A DNA stretch of 64,000 nt from contig CM020619.1 in assembly GCA_009829735.1 (NCBI GenBank), positions 28,360,063-28,424,062 on the forward strand. Direction: 5' to 3'. The DNA comes from Pyropia yezoensis (lineage: Eukaryota; Rhodophyta; Bangiophyceae; Bangiales; Bangiaceae). The notes beneath the pieces were generated by a model that was given only the letters and a program-made list of their open reading frames with translations, was not told the origin of the DNA and searched no databases. Both the position numbers and the translations under genes were made by a program. Shown piece by piece: positions 30,867-40,929 of this stretch (the first letter of the stretch is position 1; every line of letters begins with the position of its first letter).

Positions 30867-32649
30867 TGACCTCTGCCGTCGCCACCTCGACGTGCCGCCA
30901 GCGACAGTCCCTGCCGCGGTGTGCGCGACCGGAAGAGACCGCAGCGCCGCCGCATGACGGGACACTGTCTCGCGCCTCGTTGCTCCCTGTACCCCCCGCA
31001 CCTGTGGCGGGTGGGCTGGCCAAGGATCCGCCTCGGTGGCTGTCCTGTCGCTACTTGCCGTGCAAAGGAGGCGTCTGTCCGACGCAGTGCACCCCCCCCC
31101 CGCCGCCTTGTTCTTATTGTGCCCGTTGGGCCGGCGGCGGCGGCCGCGAGCCGCGGGGGGGGGGGGGGGGGGGGGGGACAGGCAGCGCCATCCCTGGTTA
31201 CGGCGTGTTGCTGGGTGGCCCGGCTGCCGTCGACGTCGACGGGCGAGCCAAACGCAGCGTGACCCCCCGGCGGCCCCACCCAAACGCCCCAGTGGTCGGC
31301 AGACACCCACAGTGTGTCCCGCCGCCCAAACCCCCTGTTGCGGAACAGACCCACCCCCCCCCCCCCGACCAGACCCCAGCAGCAACAGGGGGGATGATCC
31401 ATAGCCACCTACGTGTTGTCCACTGTATACCGCCAGAGACACCGTGTCCCGCCGCCCCCTCCCACACCCGCAGAGGGGACGCCACGCCGGACTGGCAGGC
31501 CGCCAGCCCCCCCGCCCCCCGCCCGCGTGGCGCGCGCGCCCCGCAGCGTTTGGCCGACGGCGGCCGGCGCAAGGGGAGCCCACGACCCGTGTCCGCGGCT
31601 CTTCCCCGGTGGGGGGGGGGGTGCCGCGGTTGCGTTGGATGGTGGATTGCCGATCGGCTCAACCCCTGCCTCCCCCGTCGCCGACGTGAAAAACGGCCAA
31701 GCCGGCGACCAGCGTGGTCAGAGTGTCTTGGCCAACCCCCCCCCCCCCCCTTCCCGTTGATTCAGGCAGAGGACGCTTCCTCCCGATCCCCCCCCCCCCC
31801 CCCCCCACCACCACCACCACCACCATATACCACCGCCACCACACCCACCCCCGCCACCACCTTGATCTCATCGCCCACCACCACCACCACCACCACCACC
31901 ACCACCCCTTCCGCCCGCCGCCCCCCCCCCCCCCATAGCGCCCACAGTGGCACAAACGGGATGGGCGGGAGCACCCCACGGCGTCACGCCGGCTGGGCGT
32001 GTCAGACAGAGGGGCAGGCAGGCAGGCGGGCAGGCAGGCGCCCCCCACGCAGTGCCCGTGGCTGTCCCCCACCCCTCCCACGCGGGGGTGCACGGCGGGG
32101 GGAGGATGGGGCGACAGTTTGGGGGGGGGTGTGGAGGGGGCGTGGGGGGGGACACGGCGGGACCGACCCGCCGCCACGGCGCGCCCCTCCCCCCCCTCTG
32201 AAAAAAACGGGGCGCCCGCCCCCGTCTGGACCGGGCGGGCGGGTAGGCAGCCACCGGGCGGGAAGCGGGGGGGGGAACCGCATCCCCCCCCCCCCCCCCC
32301 CCCCACCCCCCCCCCTCCTCCCCCCCTGCCGCCGCGGACGCACACAGCCGTCGTAGGCAGGCCAACGCCACGACACGCCCCCCCCACCCCTGAGCCCATA
32401 CCCCTTCAACGGGCCCGCCCCCACCTCTGGGGCGATGGAATTTCAAGCGGCGACCACCGCCCCTCCCCGCCCCCCTCCCTCCCCCCCCCCCCCCCCTCTC
32501 CCCCACATGATGGCATAGACGGTGGGGGGTGGGGTGGCACCCGCCTGCCCGCCCGCCCGCCTGCCCGCCCGCCCGCCCGCCCGCCCGCCCGCCCGCCCCC
32601 CCACCCGCCCGCCCACCCGCCCAGCGTCCACGTCGGGTGGCCGCAGGGG

Positions 32650-32684
<35 letters not shown>

Positions 32685-32891
32685 TGCCGGCAGCCGCAGC
32701 ACCGTGGGGCTGGGCGGCCGTCGGGGTAGCTGCGCTGGGTCGACACCCTCCCCCCCCCCCCCCCCCCCCCGCGCGCAAGAGAGGGAGAGGGAGAGCAAGA
32801 GAGAGAGAGACAGAGAAAGAAGCGCAGAGCCGTTGCCCCCCCGCTCGCCCCCCCCCCCCACCCCCCCCCCCCCCCCCCCCCCCCCGCTCCC
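30867..32891. other. Low-complexity GC-rich DNA left of the assembly gap
   Basis: Contains a 23-G run (31155-31177), a CAC/CCA microsatellite (about 31805-31905), GGCAGGCGG-type repeats (about 32015-32040), a CCCG/CCGC microsatellite (about 32541-32625), a GA-rich run (about 32776-32820) and a 25-C run (32861-32885). Long open frames on both strands are composition artefacts. No gene is supported. Confidence 0.7.
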
Positions 32892-33391
32892 NNNNNNNNN
32901 NNNNNNNNNNNNNNNNNNNNNNNNNNNNNNNNNNNNNNNNNNNNNNNNNNNNNNNNNNNNNNNNNNNNNNNNNNNNNNNNNNNNNNNNNNNNNNNNNNNN
33001 NNNNNNNNNNNNNNNNNNNNNNNNNNNNNNNNNNNNNNNNNNNNNNNNNNNNNNNNNNNNNNNNNNNNNNNNNNNNNNNNNNNNNNNNNNNNNNNNNNNN
33101 NNNNNNNNNNNNNNNNNNNNNNNNNNNNNNNNNNNNNNNNNNNNNNNNNNNNNNNNNNNNNNNNNNNNNNNNNNNNNNNNNNNNNNNNNNNNNNNNNNNN
33201 NNNNNNNNNNNNNNNNNNNNNNNNNNNNNNNNNNNNNNNNNNNNNNNNNNNNNNNNNNNNNNNNNNNNNNNNNNNNNNNNNNNNNNNNNNNNNNNNNNNN
33301 NNNNNNNNNNNNNNNNNNNNNNNNNNNNNNNNNNNNNNNNNNNNNNNNNNNNNNNNNNNNNNNNNNNNNNNNNNNNNNNNNNNNNNNNNNN
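32892..33391. other. Assembly gap, 500 N
   Basis: Exactly 500 N, the default size for a gap of unknown length. It is bordered by C-rich homopolymers on the left and a CCG-rich stretch on the right. Any ORF running through the N block is meaningless. Confidence 0.99.
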
Positions 33392-34135
33392 CCCCCCCGC
33401 CGCGGCGGCGGCGCGCCCCCCAACTGCCCATCCGCCGCCGCTCCACCCCCCGCCGTCCCCCTCCACCCGGCCCCCCCCCCCCTCCTTGGCCGACCCCGCC
33501 GCCTGGCCGTCCTTGCTCCGTCCTCTGTAGGGGAGGGGGTGATGGCTTGTGGAAGGGGGGGGGGGGGGTGGGGGGGGGTGGGGGGGGGGGGTGTGTGTGG
33601 CCGTACGAATGGATGGTGGGAGGGAGGTGTGGCCGTGGGGATGGGGGGGGGGGGGGGGGTGGTGGGGTGGCTGCTGGGTGCTGCTGGGTGGCCGTCGTGG
33701 GAGCCGCCATGGCGGCCGCCGCTGGGAGGGGCAGCCGCCAGCGGCGGGGGAGCGGTGGGGTTGCCGCTGCGCCGGGGGGGGGGAGGCGCGGGGGGGGGTG
33801 GGGGGTGGGGCGCCGGCGGCTCGCCGTCGCCGTGGGGAGCCCATAAAGCCGCTGGGGGTGGGGATGGGCGGTGTGGACGCTGGCGTGGGGACAGACCACG
33901 TCCCCCGTCGGCAGCGCACAGCCCCCACGTGGACGGCCGAGGCGGGTGCGTCCAACGTTGCCCGTCTGCCCTGTGCCCTCACCCTTGCTCTGCTGCGCTG
34001 ACGACCACACCCTGTAGAGATACGCAGGCCAGGTGCGACGGCCGTTGCCGGCCGTCTTCCCCTTTGCAGCCGCCCTCTTCCACGCAGCGCCCGTCCTTTC
34101 TCTCCTCACCGCCCACACCACCTCCCGACAACCCA
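33392..34135. other. GC-rich low-complexity DNA right of the gap
   Basis: Holds G-runs and GGGTGGGG tracts on the plus strand (about 33555-33660, 33775-33810) that could form G-quadruplexes. No gene is supported. The last 100 bases may be promoter or leader of the gene starting at 34223. Confidence 0.6.

Positions 34136-34164
<29 letters not shown>
34136..34164 (+). promoter_or_regulatory. 29-C tract in the leader of the Mpo1-like gene
   Basis: A run of 29 C ends 58 bases before the ATG at 34223 and is followed by T and nine more C. A similar 26-C run precedes the CDV3-like gene at the same relative place. It could be a pyrimidine-rich leader or core-promoter feature, or simply a homopolymer expansion. 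Confidence 0.35.
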
Positions 34165-34167
<3 letters not shown>

Positions 34168-34222
34168 CCCCCCCGTACCCCGCCCCCGCACCGCCCACCC
34201 TCAACCCATCACCACCACCACC

Positions 34223-34934
34223 ATGGCCGGCAGCTGGGCGCTCCCCGCCCCCCCCGCCGTCTTCACCGAGCTCGCCGACTTCCGCACCGTCTACGACTTT
34301 TACATCTCCTTCCACCAGTCGCCGGTCAACCTGGCCATCCACATCGTCGCCGTGCCGGCCCTGTCCGTCGCCATCCTGCTGCTGCTGGCGGCAACGACCA
34401 GCAGCACCGCCGCCCCCACCCCCACCCCCACCCCCACCCCCACCCCCCCCCAGCAGCAGCAACGGCGGCGGCAGCAGCGGCAGCGGCAGCGGCAGCGGCA
34501 GCGGCAAGCCCCCCCACCCCGCGCCCCCCTTTCTCGGCCTCGACGCGGGCGCCGCCATCGCCGCCGCCTACGCCCTCTACTACGCCACCGTCGCGCCGGC
34601 GCTGGCGCCGTTTGCGGCGACCATCCTGGTCACCCTCTGGGCCGCCGCCCGCGCCGTGCGCGTCGCCCTCTCCACCCGCCGCCGGGCGGTGGGGGTGGCG
34701 CTCGCGATGGCCGCCGCCGCCGAGGCGGCCATGGTCGTTGGCCACTGGGGCTGCGAAGGCCGCGCCAACGCGGTCGTCCACGGGGCGGCCAAGGCGGTCG
34801 CCGGCGCGCCGCTGGTCATCTACGTGGAGCTGGCCCTCCGGGGGGGGTGGTTTGAGGGCGTCCTCACTGGGGGGGGGGGGGGGGGGGGGGGGGCGACCGC
34901 CGCCGCCGCAGCCGTCACGGCGGCGGCAGCGTGA
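34223..34934 (+). CDS. Mpo1-like protein (DUF962/YGL010w family), frameshifted in this sequence
   Basis: Start ATG lies in CACCACCACCATGG, a good Kozak context. The first 76 codons give FRTVYDFYISFHQSP and NLAIHIVAVPAL, the N-terminal helix pair of the family with its conserved His residues. Then a Thr-Pro repeat ends in a nine-C run (34443-34451). Downstream the family pattern continues in the next frame: a Ser/Gly linker, ALYYATVAPALAPF, VGHWGCEGRAN, APLVIYVELAL, stop at 34932-34934. One base too many in the C-run explains it, as a homopolymer error or a real mutation. Total length would be about 236 residues. Mpo1 is an ER-membrane, iron-dependent 2-hydroxy-fatty-acid dioxygenase needed for fatty-acid alpha-oxidation in yeast; the role here is by family only. 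Confidence 0.75.
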
Positions 34935-35829
34935 AGTAGGGGAGGCGGTGGAGGGGGAGAGGGAACACAGTCGTGTTCCCACCCCCCCCGCGGCCGACCC
35001 GTCAACCCAACCCCGCAGCTGGGGCGGGCGGCCGGACCGGCAGGCTGGCTGGCTGGTGGGCGGGCGGGCGGGCGGGCGGGCGGGCGGGCGGACGGGCCGC
35101 GGGGCTCGCAGATACGGGGACCCCGCCGGGGACTCGCGACTCGGCGAGTCGCCGTCGCTGCCGCTGCCGCCGCCGACGGTTCGGTGGGGCATAGCTGTGA
35201 GGGACGGCCAAGGGGACGGGAGCGTGCACTCGCCACCGGCTGGTGACGACCCGTCCCGGCTGGCGGTGGTGTGGCAGCCCGCCCCCCCGTGGGGTTGCGC
35301 CCAAGGTGGAGCAGCCAGGGGGGGGGGGGGGGGCAGGCGGGAGCGGCGGTGACACACGACGCGGCAGCGGCCACCAGTCGGCGGCGCTGCCGCCAGCACC
35401 ACGCACGCCGCGCCCGTGCCACCCCGCTACGCCGCTGCCATCCCGTTCGTGATGACGAGCGCGGCCAAACCGCTGCGCGGGAGGGCTGCCGGTGGATGGA
35501 CCGCGGGGGTGTGCATTCGTATAGTACAGTACATGGACGTGGGGCGGTCCGCCGCCGCCGCCCACTGCGGCGTGGCCTCGGCGGGGGGGGGGGGGAGGGG
35601 GAGCTGTCCCGCCGTGAGGGAGTGGAAGGAGCTCAACCGAGTGAGGAAAAATACATGGCGGTAGCACACACCGCCACGGCGGACGCCCTCAATTTCCGCG
35701 AGCCGCCCGCCTTGCCGTCTTGCCCCCCACCCGTTCCGCGGCACGCTCGTCCCGCAGCCGACGACACTCGTCCGTCACGCGGCAGGACGCCACGCTGCCC
35801 GCACCTCCCCCCCGCCTCCTCGGTCCCCC
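34935..35829. other. Convergent intergenic region
   Basis: Between the stops of the Mpo1-like gene (+) and the next gene (-). It contains a GGGC microsatellite (about 35056-35095), G-runs near 35320 and 35585, and the motif AGTACAGTACATGG at about 35522. No gene is supported. Confidence 0.6.
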
Positions 35830-37089
35830 TCACTCTGCCGCCGCGTCCTCGATCAGTTTGCGCCCACCCCGGGCGTGGTCCGCCACCCAAAAGGCCACCG
35901 CCAGGCGCTCGCCCGGCCACAGCACCCGCCGCTTCCAAGACCGGAGCTCGGACGGGAGCATCCAGCCCGCCAGCCGGGCGGCGTGGCCTACCCAGTCCCG
36001 CTCCCCGCGGAGGGCGCCGACGGCCGCCGCCTCGGCCGCCGCCCGGCGCCGCGCGGCGGCGGCACCGCCCCAGGCGGGTGGCTCCCCGCGGCCGCCGCGG
36101 CCACCACCACCACCACCGTCACTGGCGTCACTGGCCGTGGCGGCCGCCTCGAGCCGCAGCGCCGCCGCCGCCGCCGCCTGCACAGCGTCAATGTAAAAGC
36201 GGGTGCACGCGGCGAGCTCCGCAACCACCCGCAGCAGCCCGCCCAGGCGGTCGCCCGTCGGGCACGCGACCAGCGCCCCCACCGCGCCGCGGGTGCGGCG
36301 GAGGAGGCGCCCCAGCGCCGCCACCACCGCGTCGCGCTCGGGCGGCGCGACCACCCCCCCCAGCGGGGGCAACGAGGCAGCCAAGAGGGCCGTCTCGGCG
36401 GCCAGGCCCGCCCGGGCAAACCGCTCCGCCCCGTCCCACGCCCGCGCCAGCCGCCAGTAGACGCGGAGGGGGGCGGGGCCGCCGCCGCGACGGCGGGCGA
36501 GGCCGTCGAGGGCGGCGCCAATGGTGGCGAGCTCCGCCAGCAGCCCGTGGTGCAGCGGCAGCAGCCCGTCCAGGGGGCTGCTGCCGTACAGGTGCCGCCG
36601 GGAGGGGGCGGTCAGCTCGGGGGGAGCCCCGTACGCCGCCAGGTCGGGAAGAGCGGGGAAGCCCGCGGGGGGGAGGTCCCCCGCGGGGGGGGAGAGGAAA
36701 AAGGGGCGCGCCCGCAGCCGCCGCCGCCGGGGCGGGGGGGACGCCAACGACGAATGGGGATGGGGGTGGGGCGGCAGCCGCCCGCCGCCGCTGCCGAGGC
36801 CATCCACTGAGATGAGGGACAGGTCGCTGCCGCCGCCATCATCGTCCGAGTCGACCGGCGGCGCCGGCAGGGGCAGCGCGTCATCGGGGAGCGGGGAGAA
36901 GGGCGGGAACTTGACCACCGACGCGGCGGCAAAGAGGACGTCAGGCATGGCGTCTTCGGCGAGCTCGTCCTGCGCGAGCAGCAGCGTGCGGGGTGGGCGC
37001 AGCTGCCGGCCACCCAAGCGGGGGTACGGCGGCGGGCTCGCAAGGGACGGCCGGGGAGGGAGGGGAGGGGAGTCCAGGGAGGCCATCAT
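35830..37089 (-). CDS. Unrecognised helical protein
   Basis: 419 residues from the first of two adjacent ATGs at 37089; the open frame extends to 37278 without a better start. Residues about 1-150 are Pro/Ser-rich with an acidic patch (VDSDDDGGGSDLSLISVDG), probably disordered. The C-terminal 230 residues are Ala/Leu/Arg-rich helices, including PLRVYWRLARAWDGAERFARAG and TRFYIDAVQAAAAAALRLEA, split by a Gly-rich loop. The end (GWMLPSELRSWKRRVLWPGE and AVAFWVADHARG) has a balanced, conserved-looking composition with several Trp. I do not recognise a family. Long reading frame, GC-rich third positions and the structured C-terminus argue that it is a real single-exon gene. Confidence 0.6.
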   Translation of the reverse strand: MMASLDSPPLPPRPSLASPPPYPRLGGRQLRPPRTLLLAQDELAEDAMPDVLFAAASVVKFPPFSPLPDDALPLPAPPVDSDDDGGGSDLSLISVDGLGSGGGRLPPHPHPHSSLASPPPRRRRLRARPFFLSPPAGDLPPAGFPALPDLAAYGAPPELTAPSRRHLYGSSPLDGLLPLHHGLLAELATIGAALDGLARRRGGGPAPLRVYWRLARAWDGAERFARAGLAAETALLAASLPPLGGVVAPPERDAVVAALGRLLRRTRGAVGALVACPTGDRLGGLLRVVAELAACTRFYIDAVQAAAAAALRLEAAATASDASDGGGGGGRGGRGEPPAWGGAAAARRRAAAEAAAVGALRGERDWVGHAARLAGWMLPSELRSWKRRVLWPGERLAVAFWVADHARGGRKLIEDAAAE

Positions 37090-38016
37090 GGACCAACAGA
37101 GATGAGGGGGGGAGGGGGCGGGTAGCGGCGGGAGCGAGACCGGGGAGCGCACCAAAGCAGCCACACAGGGCAGCGGGGAGCACGCCGACGCAGCGGCGGG
37201 GGAAAGACACCACCACCGCTGCGGATTCGAGCGGCAGGGCGCAACGTGCCAACCGCGGCGGCGCGGCTCCCCCCCCACAAAGTCACGCCGGCGCTGCGAC
37301 CAGCCAAAAGGGGGGGAGGGGAGGGGAAGGAGCGCTCAGCGGCCAGCGGCGCATCCGTAAAGGGCCACGTACGCTGGCAGCGGCTCGCGCGGACCTCCCC
37401 CACCCAGCGCCATCCCTGAAAGGGTAAAGACGCCACAGCAGCTGCAGCGGGGGGGGGGAAGGGGGGGCGGTGGAGGCAAAGGGGCTCAAGGGCAGAAGGG
37501 TGAGGAGGGGGTTCGCGGTAGGACAATATTTCGCCCGAGGTGGGGTGCGCACCTGCGCTTGGCCGCCCGTAGCGCCACACTTCATGCTCTTCTCATCCTC
37601 TTTCCCACAGGAACCCAGTTGTCAGCCAGAGGCCAAGCCGGAGTTGGCGCGGCCAACTTAATAGATAGATTGGACGGTTGCGTCGGTCGATCGGTCTGAT
37701 GGCAGCGGGGCGTCACGGCACACGCCTTGCTGGTTGGAATCGTTTGCACATTCCTTCCGGAGCGGGACGCCGCAGGCCACACACGACTCCCGACTCCACG
37801 GCGGCGACCACTCGGTTGGCCACGAGCCCTGCACAGCGCCCCCCTGGGACACACCACCGGCCAGCAACCCATTGCACCACGCTGTCAACAACGTGGACTA
37901 CATACACGATTCCCGTGGTGCGCACCCTCCTGCAACCCGCCACTCCCTTGCTCCCCCTTGCTCGCTTCCCTTGTTCCCCCCCCCCCCCCCCCCCCCCCCC
38001 CTCACGTCAGGGAGAA
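37090..38016. promoter_or_regulatory. Divergent promoter region with a 26-C tract
   Basis: Upstream DNA shared by the unknown gene (-, start 37089) and the CDV3-like gene (+, start 38017). A run of 26 C lies at 37976-38001, only 15 bases before the CDV3-like ATG, inside a pyrimidine-rich leader. A short AT-rich island (TTAATAGATAGATT) lies at about 37660-37673. No other gene is supported. Confidence 0.45.
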
Positions 38017-39153
38017 ATGGCGGACCTAGACTCGTTCTTCAAGAAGAAGGACAAGCGCAAGAAGAAGGCGCCGGGCGCCCCGGCGGTGGCGACCGCCTCC
38101 ACCACCGCCGCCCCAACCGTGACCGCGCCGGTCGCCGCGGCGGCGGCGGCGACCGGCACGGCGGCGACGGTAGCGTTGCCCGTGGCGCCTGAAAAGGTGG
38201 GCGTGGCGGCCGATGGGGACTGGATTGAGCTGGAGGACGCCAAAGCGGTGGTCAACACGGGCGGGCGGACGGTCAAGGAGCTTAACCGGTATGCTTTTTT
38301 TTCTTTTTCTGCTTGTGGGCGGGCGAACGGTCGGATGGGCGGGCTGGGTGGCCGGCGGGTGCGAGTGCTATGGTGTTGCTACCGTGGTGTACCTCCCCTG
38401 GTTCATAGCGGTTTCCAGAGGGTGGGCGCTTGCGGGTTGAGGGGGGGGGGGAGGAGGGGGCGGTGGGTTGATGGGGTGCTGCCTTCTACGACGAGCGCCG
38501 AGTACGGGTGTGGCTCGACCCTTGTGCGTGATGACAGTTGGTCAGGCTGGGGGGTGGCTCTTTCTGCTCCCTCTCTCCCCCTTAGGCGACCCAGTGGTCC
38601 ATCTGCTAACCCGTTTCTTGTGTATGCACTGTCACTCTTTACCTGTCTACTTCTTACGGTGCCACCCTGCGGCTCCCCATCCGTGTTGACCCGGCTCTCG
38701 TCCCGCTGCTGTTGTCGTCCCTCTGGCAGTGGTGAGGTGACAGAGCTGGAACGGTCGCGCAACTCGGCCCCTCAGACGGACGCGTTTTCCGGATGGAAGT
38801 CGGAGAAGCGGGCGGTAGCAACGGCCGAGGCGGCCGCAGCCGCCGAAGCGGCGGCCGCCGCTGCGGCCGCGGCCGCGACGGCGACGGCGGCGGCCACTCC
38901 CTACCGTGCGGGTGGCGGGGGCGCGACCGGCCGGCGCGACGGGGCCAAGCTCAACGCCGCGGCCTTTCCGTCCCTGTCGGACGCGGTGGTGGCGCCCAAG
39001 AACGCGCGGACGGTGGCGGCCTTGCCGGGGGTGGGCGCGGGGGGTGTGCCGCTCAAGCGGTCGGGGGTGGGTGTGCCGGGCGTGGGGGGGGGTACCCGGG
39101 TGCCGCTCAAGCTGGTGCCTCGGTCGGCGCCTGCGCCGTCAGAGGGGCAGTAA
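38017..39153 (+). CDS. CDV3-like protein
   Basis: Exon 1 is 38017-38288 and exon 2 is 38730-39153, giving 231 residues. The N-terminus LDSFFKKKDKRKKK is the family signature. It is followed by an Ala/Thr/Val-rich stretch and a DGDWIELED segment with the conserved Trp, then, after a low-complexity Ala run, KLNAAAFPSLSDA near the end. CDV3 is a small, lysine-rich, mostly cytoplasmic eukaryotic protein of unclear function. The 441-base intron (donor GTATGC, pyrimidine-rich acceptor CTGGCAG) is an exact multiple of three and contains no in-frame stop, so an unspliced form would simply be 147 residues longer. The exon structure is chosen because the inserted segment has a different, non-conserved composition. 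Confidence 0.7.
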   Translation: MADLDSFFKKKDKRKKKAPGAPAVATASTTAAPTVTAPVAAAAAATGTAATVALPVAPEKVGVAADGDWIELEDAKAVVNTGGRTVKELNRYAFFSFSACGRANGRMGGLGGRRVRVLWCCYRGVPPLVHSGFQRVGACGLRGGGRRGRWVDGVLPSTTSAEYGCGSTLVRDDSWSGWGVALSAPSLPLRRPSGPSANPFLVYALSLFTCLLLTVPPCGSPSVLTRLSSRCCCRPSGSGEVTELERSRNSAPQTDAFSGWKSEKRAVATAEAAAAAEAAAAAAAAAATATAAATPYRAGGGGATGRRDGAKLNAAAFPSLSDAVVAPKNARTVAALPGVGAGGVPLKRSGVGVPGVGGGTRVPLKLVPRSAPAPSEGQ

Positions 39154-40089
39154 GCTCCAGGGACGTGCTGGGGGGGGGGGGAGGTGGGGCGGGGGTGCGG
39201 GAGAGATTGTGGTTGCGAGGGGGGCAGTCGATCGGCAGCTCAAAGAGCTTCTGTTGCAAAGCAGCTCTTGTTTTTGATCAGTGCTTGTCCAGACGTCGGT
39301 ATATCCGCGGAGGTCCCCCGACCAGTCATGTGTCTCCCTGTAGAGATACAACTGGCGGGACTGAGTAGGCTCGTGAAAAGGATGCATTAGTCCGAGACCG
39401 GTGCCTTTTGGTAGCGCTGTTGTCTTCTAAACGAGTGACCACTCTCAGCTGGTCAAGGTGGGAAGACCGCCACATCCCCCTCTTGCCGTTGACCCAGCTT
39501 TCGCCTTTGACAGACGATGTGCTTCTTGCTCTCTGGAGAAGGATAAATACGACGTGCAAGTTCTGGGCCTACAACCGCCCTGCAATTTGTGGAAGATAGC
39601 AATTACATTCGTTGTTCATGCGTGGGAAAGCCTCTGTATTGCGCCAAAAATACCTGTGAAGCCAACCCTTGAGCGCCCGCCTTTCTCGCTGGGCGGGACA
39701 GCTCCTGCTCGCGACCAACGTTGCGAAGTGCCCCGACTGGCGTCCGCCCCTCCGAGACCGGCCTCACAGTCGAGTTGGCTCCCCATTTGCAGCCTCGTTC
39801 CCTGGCACCCCCTCCGTCCACGCGTCCGCGTTTTTCGTGTGTTTGCCGTTACGCATTGGCCCCGCCCTGGTCAATCCTCGCCTTGGCCGCCCCCCTCGTC
39901 ATCACTTTCCCTCCTGTCCTCCCTTCGCAACCACGTACACACGCCCGACCACCAAGGAATTGTACCGTCGGCCGGTCTTTCACTCCTACATCTCTATTTC
40001 CTCCACTGCCATCTTCCTTCCTCCCCTTCCCTTCCCCCGGCCCCGCTCCCCTGTCCCCTCTACCCCTACGCACACCCCTCACCACCACC
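39154..40089. other. Intergenic and leader of PSF1
   Basis: AT-richer in 39200-39700, with short unsupported ORFs. From about 39830 it is a pyrimidine-rich leader running to the PSF1 ATG. No RNA gene was seen. Confidence 0.6.
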
Positions 40090-40674
40090 ATGCTGTGTGC
40101 TCGGGCCACGGCATTGCTGCGAGAGCTCACCACCTCGAGGCACCTCCCCCCCTTTGACGCCGACGCCCTCCGCTCCATCGCGGGCGAGATGCGGGAGCTC
40201 CTCGAGATCATCCTGTCCACCATCCAGGCCGCCGCTGGGGACCTTGCCTCCCCCCGCGTCGCGGCGGGGGTGCTCGTGCACCACCGGGCAGTGCAGCGGA
40301 ACAAGCGGTGTGCGCTCGCCTACCTCCACGCCCGTCTCGACCGCATCGTGGCGCTGCGGTGGTCGGCGGGAGGGGACGTGCTGGAGGTGGGCGCCGGCGG
40401 GGTGGGCGACCAGCTGGGCCCCGCCGAGGTGACGTTTGCGCGGCGCCACGCTGAGCTCCTCGGCACGTACGCGGAGGAGGTGGGCCTGGACCTGATTTCC
40501 GAGGCGGTGCCCCCGTCCGAGGTGTACGTGGAGGTGCGTGTCAAGCATGATGGGGGGATGATCCTCACCGAGGACGGGGGGGCGTGCGTGCTCCGAAAGG
40601 GCAGCGCCCACTTTCTGCGCGTGTCGGACGTGGAGGGGCTCATCCGGCAGGGCACGCTGGAGCAGGTGGTATGA
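40090..40674 (+). CDS. PSF1: GINS complex subunit PSF1
   Basis: 194 residues, no intron, close to the usual length of about 196-208. The ATG lies in CACCACCACCATG. Landmarks of the family are the N-terminal helix with ALLRELTTS, the NKRCALAYLHARLDRI segment (family N-R-C-L-x-A-Y motif), FARRHAELLGTYAEEVGLDL in the A-domain, PP before VYVEVRVKHDGG, and a C-terminal B-domain with TEDGGACVLRKGSAHFLR and GLIRQGTLEQV. PSF1 is one of four GINS subunits of the CMG helicase that unwinds DNA at replication forks in the nucleus. It ends 255 bases from the stop of the convergent CrtI-family gene. Confidence 0.93.
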   Translation: MLCARATALLRELTTSRHLPPFDADALRSIAGEMRELLEIILSTIQAAAGDLASPRVAAGVLVHHRAVQRNKRCALAYLHARLDRIVALRWSAGGDVLEVGAGGVGDQLGPAEVTFARRHAELLGTYAEEVGLDLISEAVPPSEVYVEVRVKHDGGMILTEDGGACVLRKGSAHFLRVSDVEGLIRQGTLEQVV

Positions 40675-40929
40675 GAGGCGGGTGGGAGCGGGAGGTGGGG
40701 AGGGTGTTGCGACTCGGCGCGCAGCTCCCAACGTTGTTGTATATATACTCTTTCGGTGGACAAGCGTCGGCGCCGCGGTCAAAAACGGGCAGCGTGTTCT
40801 CGGGCAAGAGGGAACAAAAGTGCGAGGAAATCGTACAGAAGAGGGTCGGATAGAAACCGCAACCACTCCCTGCCCTAGGTCAGAGCAGCATCGCGCACCC
40901 GCGCACGCTGCACCGCACGGACGTCACCC

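Noticed and set aside
31868-34136. Very long ORFs (over 570 codons) on both strands across 32-34 kb
   Set aside because: They run through 500 N and through homopolymers, so they are not real reading frames.
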